From CBDCUC01 sp965222485 (GTDB lineage Bacteria > Pseudomonadota > Alphaproteobacteria > Rhizobiales > Hyphomicrobiaceae), in the NCBI GenBank assembly GCA_965222485.1, contig CBDCUC010000039.1:186001-250000 (forward strand): DNA of 64,000 nt. Reading direction: 5' to 3'. The notes below the pieces were generated by a model that saw nothing but the letters and a program-made list of their open reading frames with translations, was not told where the DNA came from and ran no database searches. A program made the position numbers and the translations under genes. Positions 23,609-32,625 of the stretch are shown here, in pieces; position 1 is the first letter of the stretch, and each line of letters opens with the position of its first letter.

Positions 23609-23899
23609 ATGAAGACGCAATTGAAAGCATCCGCGCTGGCTGGCGCATTTGCGCTGGGCATGCTGGCTGCAGCAGGTGCTGCGCAGGCACAGGGCATTCC
23701 CTCATACGGAAGCGGACTGCGCTCCAACATCAACTCGATCGCCGACAAGTATGTCGACCGCTACTTGAAGAAGAACAACCTTGGCAAATACGCGAAAAAC
23801 AAGGGTGTTACCTCCAGCACGAATACGGCTGGCAAGCCAGGCGGCAACAGTGCGCGCGGCATGATCAATCAATACAGCTCGACGAATTTCCTGCGTTAA
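23609..23899 (+). CDS. Small exported protein of unknown function
   Basis: 96 residues with a strong Sec signal peptide (LAGAFALGMLAAAGAAQAQG, cleavage likely at AQA-QG). The mature part is basic, Ser/Asn/Gly-rich and about 70 residues (SNINSIADKYVDRYLKKNNL, SSTNTAGKPGGNSARG). No family recognised. GGGAGACGAAGAA precedes the ATG. It is convergent with kdsD. Confidence 0.7.
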   Translation: MKTQLKASALAGAFALGMLAAAGAAQAQGIPSYGSGLRSNINSIADKYVDRYLKKNNLGKYAKNKGVTSSTNTAGKPGGNSARGMINQYSSTNFLR

Positions 23900-23988
23900 G
23901 AGAATTGCGACTGGGTGTTCGCATGTCTCCTGCCGGCAGTCTCGTTCGCGGGGCTGTCGGCCATGCGTACTTTAGCCAGCTCGTATAA

Positions 23989-25014
23989 TTAGACGATGCC
24001 TGCACGCAGCATGTCGTGCACATGTACAATGCCAACCGGCTTGTTTTTCTCCACAACGAAAAGCGCCGTAATTCGTTTAGTGTTCATCAGTTCCAATGCC
24101 GCAGACGCCAACATGCCAGGTGCAATCGTTTTCGGCTCGCGCGTCATGATCTGCGAAACCTTTGCCGACAAGAGGTCTGCATCCATGTGACGGCGCAAAT
24201 CGCCGTCCGTGACCACGCCGACAAGGCGCCCCTTATCATCTACTATTCCTATGCAGCCAAACGCCTTGGCCGTCATCGTGACCAGGGCCTCACCCATCGT
24301 GTCCTGCTCGCCAGCAATCGGCAGTTCCTCCGATGGATGCATCAGATCAGACACATATTTGAGGCTTGCACCCAACGAACCGCCAGGGTGGAAGAGCTTA
24401 AAGTCGTGCGCCGTAAATCCCTTGGCCTCCAACAGCGCAATGGCAAGACAGTCTCCCAGTGCCAGCTGCATAGTCGTCGAAGTGGTCGGAGCCAGCCCGT
24501 GCGGGCAAGCCTCCTTGCTGCGTGGCAATTCCAGGCAGACATCCGCCTGCCCGCCCAGCGCGGAGTTTTTCTTTGACGTAATTGCAATCAGCGGAACACT
24601 AAACCGCCGGGAGTAGGTAATGATGTTTTTGAGTTCAACCGTTTCGCCCGACCATGACAGCGCCAGTATGACGTCCTCGTCCGTTATCATACCAAGATCG
24701 CCGTGGCTGGCTTCGCTGGGGTGGACGAAGAAGGCCGGTGTGCCCGTGGAGGCGAATGTCGCAGCAATCTTTTGGCCGACATGACCGCTCTTGCCGATGC
24801 CGGACACGATCACGCGCCCCCTTGCGTCCTTGAGCTGGCCAATCGCCTTAAGGAAGGGCTGTTTCAGCCTGTTGTCCAACGCGTCGCGAAGCGCACTCAA
24901 GCCCTCCCGCTCCAGCTTCAGCGTTCGTGTCGCCGAGGCGAGCCAGGGCGCTGTCTCCACCTTGCCGCCATCGATGGCTTTTAGTTTTCTGTGTGGCTTA
25001 GAGCCTGCCGCCAT
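23989..25014 (-). CDS. kdsD: Arabinose-5-phosphate isomerase KdsD (KpsF/GutQ family)
   Basis: Interconverts ribulose 5-phosphate and arabinose 5-phosphate, the first step toward Kdo of lipopolysaccharide. 341 residues from ATG 25014 (GTG 25044 is also possible). A SIS domain (VIVSGIGKSGHVGQKIAATF, PSEASHGDLGMI, LALSWSGET, FKLFHPGGSLG, which carries the family's active-site His) is followed by two CBS domains (about 220-341) that usually regulate activity. Divergent from the outer-membrane barrel gene. Confidence 0.93.
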   Translation of the reverse strand: MAAGSKPHRKLKAIDGGKVETAPWLASATRTLKLEREGLSALRDALDNRLKQPFLKAIGQLKDARGRVIVSGIGKSGHVGQKIAATFASTGTPAFFVHPSEASHGDLGMITDEDVILALSWSGETVELKNIITYSRRFSVPLIAITSKKNSALGGQADVCLELPRSKEACPHGLAPTTSTTMQLALGDCLAIALLEAKGFTAHDFKLFHPGGSLGASLKYVSDLMHPSEELPIAGEQDTMGEALVTMTAKAFGCIGIVDDKGRLVGVVTDGDLRRHMDADLLSAKVSQIMTREPKTIAPGMLASAALELMNTKRITALFVVEKNKPVGIVHVHDMLRAGIV

Positions 25015-25436
25015 CAGTTTCCCCGTCCTCGAAACGCCCCGCACAATCGGCCCGGACGCCTATTCAACCGTCTCCCCAATTCTACAGGGAGGACGAGCCT
25101 TGAAGCACCGTCTTTTAGACCGATCTAAGCCAAGCCGCGCCCGGAAGACCTTGGGGTCTCAGGCAGCAATGCTGGCACCCTTGCTCTAGCACGAATCCCA
25201 ATCTGAAACACAGGCTTCAATGCCTGTTAACCACTATCGGATAGGCTGGCGGTCTGTTCCCGTATGCGTTTGATTTTGTTGAACAACAGCGTGGCCAATG
25301 GGTTCGTCGGGGGCGTTGGTCGGCCGCTCGGCGACGTCGCATTGCCCGCCAAAGGCAGGATAGGGCGCTCGGGCCGCAGCCGAGAAGATCCGGACCAGAT
25401 CAGGCCGAGTCGGCGCTCTGAATTGGAGCACAGCAA
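25015..25436. other. Divergent promoter region
   Basis: About 420 bp between kdsD and the outer-membrane barrel gene. Both promoters are expected here. I recognise no operator, repeat or additional gene. Confidence 0.4.
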
Positions 25437-27248
25437 GTGGACGGCGATCGGCTGTATCGGTTTCGCGCAATTCTTGCCCCTGCGGTGATCTGCACGGCGC
25501 TCATCCACGCCTCCAGCAGCGTGTATGCTCAAGAGGGGTTGCGTGGGACGCTGGACGTTGCGCCGGCCACAGACCCGTCAGGTGGGCCAGAGCCCACCAC
25601 TCAGCCATCCGCAATTGATCTTCCAGGCGGCACGCTATTCGAAGACGGCGATTCCTCTTCAGGTGCGGCCGCACCGGTCGTTGCGAATACAGGCAACTCA
25701 CGAACACCGACTGCCGATGCAGACAGGCCCAACCTTCGCGGCGCTTTGGCACCGCTGGTGGTGGCAGAAGACGCAGATGTCGAAACGCGAAGCCCTGCCG
25801 CTGACCGGCAGGACCGCAACCGGCGAACGCAGATCGCGAGCGATGTGGCCGATCCACCACCGCCGCGCAGACTGCGCCCTGTCGTTCTCGACGGAGATGC
25901 CATCGATCAGGAACAACCCGTCATCCTTGACGGTACCGAGCCCATCGGCGAACCGCCCGCCCAACACGATGCAATCGACACAACCTCGACGGACATGCGC
26001 GATCCGGAAGACATCGCGGCGTTCGAGGATCCGCCTGCTGGCTTTGATCCACTCCTGTTTCAAATCGAGGATATCGATCCGCTGAGCGACAGGCGTCCCC
26101 GGCGCTTCTTTACTGCAGAGCCTTACGATCCAATTGGCGTCAAGCTCGGGAGTTTTGTGTGGTTTCCCGAAGCAGAGCTATCGGGCGCAAGCTTCTCAAA
26201 CATCTTCGAGGCGCCGCGGGCGGTTAGCGATGAAGCGTTGGGCTTGGCCACCCGCCATCGTCTTGTTTCCAACTGGAGCGTGCATGCGCTTGAGTTTGAA
26301 GCGGCCATCAATCGTGACTTCAACAATGAGTTTCAGACCGAGGAAGAAGACCAACATCTCCTGCGCGCAAGGGGCCGCCTCGACGTGACACGCCGCACCA
26401 ACGCGCAGGTCAGCGCATCGCGCGCAGTTGAACAGGAAAGCCGGTCCGCTATCGATGCACCACAAGCCGGCGAACGTACACGTACGACCGTTGAAGAGCT
26501 GGCCGGTACGCTTCAGCACCGTTTCAATAGGTTGCGTCTTCAGCTGCGTGGCGCCTTGACGGACAATGAGTTCGGCTCGGTGGCCGTGGCGACGGCAGCA
26601 CGACCAATCAACGACCGCAACTACCATGAAAATTCCGGCGCGCTTCGCGCCAGCTGGGAGTTCAAACCAACGCTCAACGTCTTTTCCGAGATCGAACTCG
26701 TTTCACGTGATTTCGAAACCGCCGCCACCTCGGACGGGCTGTTTCGCGATTCCGACGGTCAGAGATTTCGAACAGGCATTTCGTTCGGCAATACAGGCGC
26801 CTTCTTACGCGGTGAAGTCGCACTTGGTTACGGCCGGCAGGACCATAAGGATCGCCGGCTTGGGGAATTCGATGCCTTTTTGGTTGATGCAAACCTAGCC
26901 TGGCGTATGAGCGCTCTGACGACCCTTTTAGCCACGGCAACAACCGATCTGACCGACTCCACCGACGCTGGCGCACGCGGCGTAAGCGAACATCAGGTTT
27001 CTTTAGAAGTGCGGCACGCCATCCGCCGCCATCTTATTGTCATGGCTGGTTTCGCAATCGATCATAGGCAGTTTGAAGGATTGGATGCGGCTGAAAACGA
27101 GCTGACCTTCTCGTTAGGTAGCGAATACTTCATCAATCGAAACGCCATACTCTTCGGCCGCTATGAACATTCCCGTTTCCGCTCTGATTTCCCTGCGAGC
27201 GATTTCGATGCCGACGAAGTGCGCGTCGGTGTACGCGTGCGCCGTTGA
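25437..27248 (+). CDS. Outer-membrane beta-barrel protein
   Basis: 603 residues from GTG 25437 (GGAG ten bases upstream). A Sec signal peptide (AILAPAVICTALIHASSSVYA) is followed by about 200 disordered acidic/proline-rich residues. The C-terminal 370 residues have alternating amphipathic strands, aromatic girdles and many Arg/Asp, as in the putative beta-barrel porin family often found with rhizobial exopolysaccharide genes. The last strand ends VRVGVRVRR without a terminal Phe. GalU and GalE follow, so a link with surface polysaccharide export is conceivable. Confidence 0.78.
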   Translation: MDGDRLYRFRAILAPAVICTALIHASSSVYAQEGLRGTLDVAPATDPSGGPEPTTQPSAIDLPGGTLFEDGDSSSGAAAPVVANTGNSRTPTADADRPNLRGALAPLVVAEDADVETRSPAADRQDRNRRTQIASDVADPPPPRRLRPVVLDGDAIDQEQPVILDGTEPIGEPPAQHDAIDTTSTDMRDPEDIAAFEDPPAGFDPLLFQIEDIDPLSDRRPRRFFTAEPYDPIGVKLGSFVWFPEAELSGASFSNIFEAPRAVSDEALGLATRHRLVSNWSVHALEFEAAINRDFNNEFQTEEEDQHLLRARGRLDVTRRTNAQVSASRAVEQESRSAIDAPQAGERTRTTVEELAGTLQHRFNRLRLQLRGALTDNEFGSVAVATAARPINDRNYHENSGALRASWEFKPTLNVFSEIELVSRDFETAATSDGLFRDSDGQRFRTGISFGNTGAFLRGEVALGYGRQDHKDRRLGEFDAFLVDANLAWRMSALTTLLATATTDLTDSTDAGARGVSEHQVSLEVRHAIRRHLIVMAGFAIDHRQFEGLDAAENELTFSLGSEYFINRNAILFGRYEHSRFRSDFPASDFDADEVRVGVRVRR

Positions 27249-27334
27249 TGCATCAGTAGCGCATAAAGCCACAACATCAAGTTTCACTGCGGCGTGGGCA
27301 ACGATTGCTTGAATAGTCTTGCAACGCACTGTTG

Positions 27335-28222
27335 CTATCCGATCATTTTCGCGATGGCTGTTCGCAGGTCCGCCTCCAGATCGTCGCGCGCGAGCCCATA
27401 AGCGACGTTGGCCATCAAAAAGCCGAGCTTCGAGCCGGTGTCGTAGATGTCGCCGTCGAAACGAACAGCGTGAAAGGCCTCGTCGCCACTCTGAAGCATC
27501 TTCAACATTGCATCGGTCAATTGGATTTCGCCGCCAGCGCCGCGTTCCTGGTTCGCAAGATGTTTGAAAACGCTGGGCTGAAGAACGTAGCGGCCCGTGA
27601 TGTGCAGGTTGGATGGTGCTGTTCCCGGTTCGGGCTTCTCCACCATTGCGCTGATCTGAGAAACGGGTGCCGAAGCATCTTCGACACCCACAATACCGTA
27701 TTTATGAGTCTGATCCTCCGGTACCGGCGCCACCGCAATGTGATTGCCGCCATTCTCGTTATAGGCGCCGATCATGTCCGCCAGACATGGCGTATCTGCA
27801 AGATGCAGCATGTCCGGCAGCAGTAGTGCAAAGGGCTCGTCGCCGACAATGTCGCGCGCGCACCACACCGCGTGCCCGAGTCCCAGCGGTTGTTGTTGGC
27901 GGGTAAAGCTCGTCGCGCCTGCTGCCGGCAACTCATCGACGAGCTGCTGCAGCGCCTCGTTCTTGCCGCGCGCTTTGAGAGTCTGCTCCAGTTCAAACTG
28001 ATGATCGAAGTGGTCTTCGATCACGCCCTTATTGCGGCCCGTTATAAAAACGAAATGCTCAATTCCCGCTGCGCGCGCCTCATCCACGACATGCTGAATT
28101 ACCGGCCGGTCAACCACCGTTAGCATTTCCTTCGGCACCGCCTTGGTTGCCGGCAGAAACCGTGTGCCCAGACCAGCCACGGGAAAGACGGCCTTGCGTA
28201 TGCGGGGGCGGCTATCAGGCAT
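27335..28222 (-). CDS. galU: UTP-glucose-1-phosphate uridylyltransferase
   Basis: Makes UDP-glucose for polysaccharide, osmolyte and LPS synthesis. 295 residues with the nucleotidyltransferase start VFPVAGLGTRFLPATKAVPK, EMLTVVDRPVIQHVVDEA, FITGRNKGVIEDHFD, and later FALLLPDMLH and GAGGEIQLTDAM. GGAG precedes the ATG by six bases. It diverges from galE, 181 bp apart, and meets the outer-membrane gene tail to tail. Confidence 0.95.
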   Translation of the reverse strand: MPDSRPRIRKAVFPVAGLGTRFLPATKAVPKEMLTVVDRPVIQHVVDEARAAGIEHFVFITGRNKGVIEDHFDHQFELEQTLKARGKNEALQQLVDELPAAGATSFTRQQQPLGLGHAVWCARDIVGDEPFALLLPDMLHLADTPCLADMIGAYNENGGNHIAVAPVPEDQTHKYGIVGVEDASAPVSQISAMVEKPEPGTAPSNLHITGRYVLQPSVFKHLANQERGAGGEIQLTDAMLKMLQSGDEAFHAVRFDGDIYDTGSKLGFLMANVAYGLARDDLEADLRTAIAKMIG

Positions 28223-28403
28223 TGGGAGCTCCGGGACAAATCCTTAAGAACGGTTGGCGGATCAAGTGGAACGGTTCCTGCGACAGGTCGTAACGAGCGT
28301 TGTCGCAGGCGTCGCACGCACTCCAAATTGGGACGATCTGGCCAATAAAGGACATCGGCCGCCTGCGCAACAAGACAGTCCAGTACCAAATTGGGAAACG
28401 GTC

Positions 28404-29396
28404 ATGGCAATCTTGGTTACCGGCGGCGCAGGCTACATTGGAAGCCACATGGTGCTTGAGCTTCTCGATGCTGGCGAGAAGGTCGTTGTTCTAGATAACT
28501 TATCAACCGGTTTCCGCTGGGCAGTGCCAGCAGGAGTGAGATTCGTTAACGGCGATGCCGGTGACGAAGAACTCGTCAAGATCATCATTGAAGCACACGA
28601 GATCGAGGCCATCATTCACTTCGCTGGATCGATTGTTGTGCCCGACTCAGTAACCGACCCGCTCGGCTACTATCACAACAACACCGTGAACTCCCGCGCC
28701 TTGATGTCCGCAGCCGTTGAAGCCGGTGTCCGCAACTTCATCTTTTCCTCCACCGCCGCAGTCTATGGCGCGCCGGAAGAAAACCCGGTGAATGAAACAG
28801 CGCCGCAGAAGCCGATGTCACCATACGGCACGTCCAAACTAATGACCGAGCTTATGCTCGCCGATGCGTCACGGGCGCACGACTTCAACTACGTCGCATT
28901 GCGTTACTTCAATGTTGCCGGCGCCGATCCGCTTGGACGCTCCGGCCAGTCGACACCACGTGCCACCCATCTGATTAAGGTGGCGTGCGAAGCGGCACTG
29001 GGAAAGAGATCCGGTATGGAAGTCTTCGGCACCGACTATCCTACCGAAGATGGCACATGCGTTCGCGATTATATCCACGTCAAAGATCTGGCGCGCGCGC
29101 ATATGGCGGCACTTGCACATCTACGCAGCGGCGGAAAATCGGATGTCTTTAACTGCGGATACTCAAAAGGCTATTCCGTTCTTCAGGTCATAGATGCTGT
29201 CAAACGTGCCAGCAAAAGCGATTTTGCGGTGAAAATGTCTCCACCTCGTGCCGGTGACCCGCCTGCGATTGTCGCAGCCACCAGCAAAATCCGCGACGAG
29301 TTGGGTTGGACGCCTGAGCACGATGATCTTGATGAGATTGTCACCCAGGCGCTCAATTGGGAAGCCAAGCTCGACGAGCTATCCGACGTCGCCTGA
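28404..29396 (+). CDS. galE: UDP-glucose 4-epimerase
   Basis: Interconverts UDP-glucose and UDP-galactose with tightly bound NAD+. 330 residues with TGGAGYIGSHMVLELLDAGE, VVVLDNLSTG, the SSTAAVYG and YGTSKLMTE (Tyr-x3-Lys) catalytic motifs, FNVAGADP and the C-terminal epimerase domain. ATG 28404 is preceded by GGGAAACGGTC; an upstream open extension lacks homology. Together with galU it supplies precursors for surface sugars. Confidence 0.94.
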   Translation: MAILVTGGAGYIGSHMVLELLDAGEKVVVLDNLSTGFRWAVPAGVRFVNGDAGDEELVKIIIEAHEIEAIIHFAGSIVVPDSVTDPLGYYHNNTVNSRALMSAAVEAGVRNFIFSSTAAVYGAPEENPVNETAPQKPMSPYGTSKLMTELMLADASRAHDFNYVALRYFNVAGADPLGRSGQSTPRATHLIKVACEAALGKRSGMEVFGTDYPTEDGTCVRDYIHVKDLARAHMAALAHLRSGGKSDVFNCGYSKGYSVLQVIDAVKRASKSDFAVKMSPPRAGDPPAIVAATSKIRDELGWTPEHDDLDEIVTQALNWEAKLDELSDVA

Positions 29397-29502
29397 TTAC
29401 CGGATCGGTGCAACCGCCAGTCCAAACCTGTCTTGCCGAGCCGGCGAGCCTTGCACGTGTTCGCAAAAAGCCCTCAATCTCCTGCCAGAACCCTCCGGGC
29501 TT

Positions 29503-29513
29503 CCCCCCCCCCC
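29503..29513 (+). repeat. Run of 11 C
   Basis: A homopolymer of 11 C in the galE to transglycosylase intergenic region. Such tracts are prone to slippage and to sequencing error. Confidence 0.85.
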
Positions 29514-29645
29514 GGCCAGCTGGCCTTTCGCCGCCACATCGTGCGCGCAAGCCGGTCTTAGGCGAACGCAGGATAGTGTAGAACGAACATGATTGTGCCG
29601 ATAAGCTTTGACCAATCGAAAAAGTCCTGCCGACCCGTGAGAGCA

Positions 29646-30881
29646 ATGCAGTTTCTGACACTTGTCCTTCCATACAGAGCATGTGCCGCAGCAATCCTTT
29701 TCGCAGCAACGATCAATATCGGCATGGCCAGTGCCGACACGTCATTCCGTACGTTTCTTGAGAGCCTGTGGCCGGACGCACAGGCGGCCGGCGTATCGCG
29801 CAAGACATTCGATGCAGCCTTCGCAGGCCTCAAACCGGACTACAAGCTTCCTGATCTGGAAATTCCCGGTCAAAAAAAACGCAAAGTGCGCCAGGCAGAA
29901 TTCACGCGCGAGCCGCGCGAATACTTGGACAAGTCCTATTTGGCACGACTGGCCAAGCGTGGGCGCGTCCTATCGCGCAAACATAATGAAGTGCTTGACC
30001 GCATTGAGCGCGACATCGGTGTTGATCGCAATGCGGTCCTTGCGATCTGGGGACGCGAAACAGCATTTGGCAGTTATAAACCGCCACATGATGCCATAAA
30101 GGTGTTGGCGACACAGGCCTATGTCGGCCGTCGCAAAGACATGTTCCGCAACGAACTCATTGACGCCCTGCGCCTGTTGCAGCTCGGCGTGCCGCGCAAA
30201 AAGATGCGTGCCTCCTGGGCGGGTGCGATGGGAATGACGCAATTCCTTCCATCGGAATTCTTTGCCCATGCGCGTGCCGAGGGCCACGACGGTTTTGCCG
30301 ATCTATTCAACTCTGTCTCCGATGCCCTTTCTGCTGCAGCACGCCAATTGAAAGCAAAAGGCTGGGTCAAGGGGCAGCCGTGGGGATTTGAAGTCTTAAT
30401 ACCAGCAACGTCGAACTGTTCGTTGGAAGGCCCTCCGGGAGCACGTCCGTTGCGCCAATGGATAGAGCTTGGCTTTCGCCGCGTGGCAAAGCGCGAATTT
30501 CCTGAGGCGCTATACGATGAACCAGCATACCTGATGTCACCGGCCGGCACGCACGGACCCTCGTTTCTTGCGTTTGAAAACTTTCAGGTCATCCGTCGCT
30601 ACAATACATCCGATCTATACGCGGTATTTGTCGGTAATCTCGCCGATCGTATTGGCGGTGGCGGCGACTTTCGCGTTCCCTTCAAGCGAATAGGTCCACA
30701 AAAAACCGTGATCATTCGCGGCGTACAAACTGAACTCAAAAAATCAGGCTACGGGATTGAAAAGGTGGACGGCTTCATTGGCTCCAACACCCGCCGCCAA
30801 TTAGGCGCTTATCAGAAGGCCAACAAACTGAAGATCGACTGCTGGCCATCGGCACGCGTCCTCAAACACATGCGCCAATAG
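29646..30881 (+). CDS. Lytic murein transglycosylase (MltB-like) with peptidoglycan-binding domain
   Basis: 411 residues. Signal peptide (CAAAILFAATINIGMASA) followed by the MltB-type (SLT_2) domain: FRTFLESLWPDAQAAGVSRK, RIERDIGVD, and AIWGRETAFGSYKP with the catalytic Glu, then WAGAMGMTQFLPS. A C-terminal PG_binding_1 domain (about 350-410: VIIRGVQTELKKSGYGIEKV, DGFIGSNTRRQLGAYQKANK) anchors it to the wall. It cleaves the MurNAc-GlcNAc bond to give 1,6-anhydro ends. I chose ATG 29646 because it puts the signal peptide at the terminus; 29589 is an alternative. There is no lipobox, so it is probably soluble in the periplasm. Confidence 0.9.
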   Translation: MQFLTLVLPYRACAAAILFAATINIGMASADTSFRTFLESLWPDAQAAGVSRKTFDAAFAGLKPDYKLPDLEIPGQKKRKVRQAEFTREPREYLDKSYLARLAKRGRVLSRKHNEVLDRIERDIGVDRNAVLAIWGRETAFGSYKPPHDAIKVLATQAYVGRRKDMFRNELIDALRLLQLGVPRKKMRASWAGAMGMTQFLPSEFFAHARAEGHDGFADLFNSVSDALSAAARQLKAKGWVKGQPWGFEVLIPATSNCSLEGPPGARPLRQWIELGFRRVAKREFPEALYDEPAYLMSPAGTHGPSFLAFENFQVIRRYNTSDLYAVFVGNLADRIGGGGDFRVPFKRIGPQKTVIIRGVQTELKKSGYGIEKVDGFIGSNTRRQLGAYQKANKLKIDCWPSARVLKHMRQ

Positions 30882-31094
30882 CAATTGTAACTTGCCCGGC
30901 GCGTCGCGGCCAGGAGGGCAACAATCGTCCATGATTCGGTAGAACCGGCTGTCCCCGCTATTGAACTGTGAAATCCGCCGCCAGCCTTGTCATGCCAAAT
31001 TTCACAGGTATGGTGCTGGTCCGAACACAGCCGAGCAATCCTGACGTATCGTCATAAGACGCCGTCATAAGCCGGTGCAGTAGAAGGCAGCGCG

Positions 31095-32561
31095 ATGCAT
31101 TTGCATCATCATCAAATCAACCTATACCGCACCCGCCGGACACGGCTCCTCTACGGTTGTGCAGCCCTATTTGCCGCCCTCCTCGCGGGGTTGATCGCCA
31201 CACCGGCTGCCCGGGCCCAGAATGCCGAGGACGGGTCAGGAAGCTACATTACACCGTTTCCAGAAGGCGATACCTATCAGGTCATGGTCATCGGCGACTC
31301 GCTCGCTGAGGGTGTGAAGGGTGCGTTGGCCCAAACACTTGCCCGCGATGCACGCGTCAATCTTGTGCCTAAGCGCAGGTCAGTCCGCACAGTTATGAAG
31401 GGAAGCGTGCGCAGACTGACGTCTGATCTTAAGGCGGAACTTTCGCAAGCCAACGTGCACGTCGCCGTTGTCATGATGGGACTCGGCGACCGGATTGCAT
31501 TCCGGGACTCCGAACGCAAGTGGCATAAGGTTGGCACGGTAACGTGGCGCAAGAAATACACGCGCACGATCGATGCCGTCATGAAGGCCCTCAAGAAGCT
31601 CTCTATTGCAGTCTACTGGGTCGGACTTCCAAGCGTGCGCCGCCCAAAGGCCAACGCACACTATGTGATGATGAACGAGATTATCCGCGAGCGCGCTTAC
31701 TTTAACGGCTTCAAGTATATCGACGCCTATACGACCTTCTCCGACGAACGCGGTGGTTTTAGTCCCTATGGCCCAGACGTTACGGGGAAGACAAAACTGC
31801 TGCGCACGCGCGACGGCGTACACTTTACCTATGATGGCTACTATAAGCTTGCCCACTTCATTGAGCGCGAGCTAAAGCGCGACCTCAAACAAGCGCAATC
31901 ATACCGTTCAATCCCGCTAGCCGGAGATAAGGCGGAACAGGCCCGAATAGCCGCAGCGTCAAATGAAACAGAAGACAAGAAGTCAGCAGATTGGCGCACG
32001 TCAATTTCCTCTAAAGGCCCCGATGGGGATGAAGAGGCTGCGAAGAAGTCAAAGACCTCAAAAGACGAGGGTCCGAAGACAGGCTACTACGGCAACAAGA
32101 AGGGTGGCGAGCAGAAAGCTGACAACACGCGCATCAATCTTAAGACCGTTTCCGGTGGGCGCGAAAAAGTTGTCTCATTGGAAATTGTAAGACCAGCCAT
32201 TCCCGCATCGATCGTTGCCTTGGTGACGCGAAAGGAACGCCCCGATCGCCCTTCGCGCATGGGCGACACGCTTATCGACCAAGTTCCGGGCGGTCTGAGT
32301 GTGATGAATTCGGTAACACCGGCCAACGAAGTGGTTGCAGGCGGCGCTAACCGTAAGGTGTCTCCCGCACGCACACCGTTCTTCCGTGTTCTGGTCAAGG
32401 GTGAGCGTTTGGCTTCCAAGCCGGGTCGCGCCGACGATATCTCTTGGCCACGTCCGGAACCGCCGCCCTTGGCGGAGCTGCGCTCATCGGCAAATGACGC
32501 TGGCGCGGCGAACCGCTCAAAGCGCCGCCGCGGCCGGGCAGCAGCCGATACGCAGCAGTAA
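31095..32561 (+). CDS. SGNH-fold hydrolase, DUF459 family
   Basis: 488 residues with a signal/anchor (LYGCAALFAALLAGLIATPA, then ARAQN). The SGNH domain covers about 55-260: block I VMVIGDSLAEGV with the nucleophile Ser, block III MMGLGDRI, and block V RDGVHFTYDGYYKLA with the Asp-His pair. A long charged low-complexity tail (about 270-488) follows. DUF459 proteins are thought to be periplasmic esterases or O-acetyl-modifying enzymes of cell-wall polymers; substrate unknown. Confidence 0.85.
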   Translation: MHLHHHQINLYRTRRTRLLYGCAALFAALLAGLIATPAARAQNAEDGSGSYITPFPEGDTYQVMVIGDSLAEGVKGALAQTLARDARVNLVPKRRSVRTVMKGSVRRLTSDLKAELSQANVHVAVVMMGLGDRIAFRDSERKWHKVGTVTWRKKYTRTIDAVMKALKKLSIAVYWVGLPSVRRPKANAHYVMMNEIIRERAYFNGFKYIDAYTTFSDERGGFSPYGPDVTGKTKLLRTRDGVHFTYDGYYKLAHFIERELKRDLKQAQSYRSIPLAGDKAEQARIAAASNETEDKKSADWRTSISSKGPDGDEEAAKKSKTSKDEGPKTGYYGNKKGGEQKADNTRINLKTVSGGREKVVSLEIVRPAIPASIVALVTRKERPDRPSRMGDTLIDQVPGGLSVMNSVTPANEVVAGGANRKVSPARTPFFRVLVKGERLASKPGRADDISWPRPEPPPLAELRSSANDAGAANRSKRRRGRAAADTQQ

Positions 32562-32625
32562 CGATACCTTCAATCACTACCGCTCGATAACGAGGCACGA
32601 GTGCCGTTGGCCGGTCTAGCCCAAC

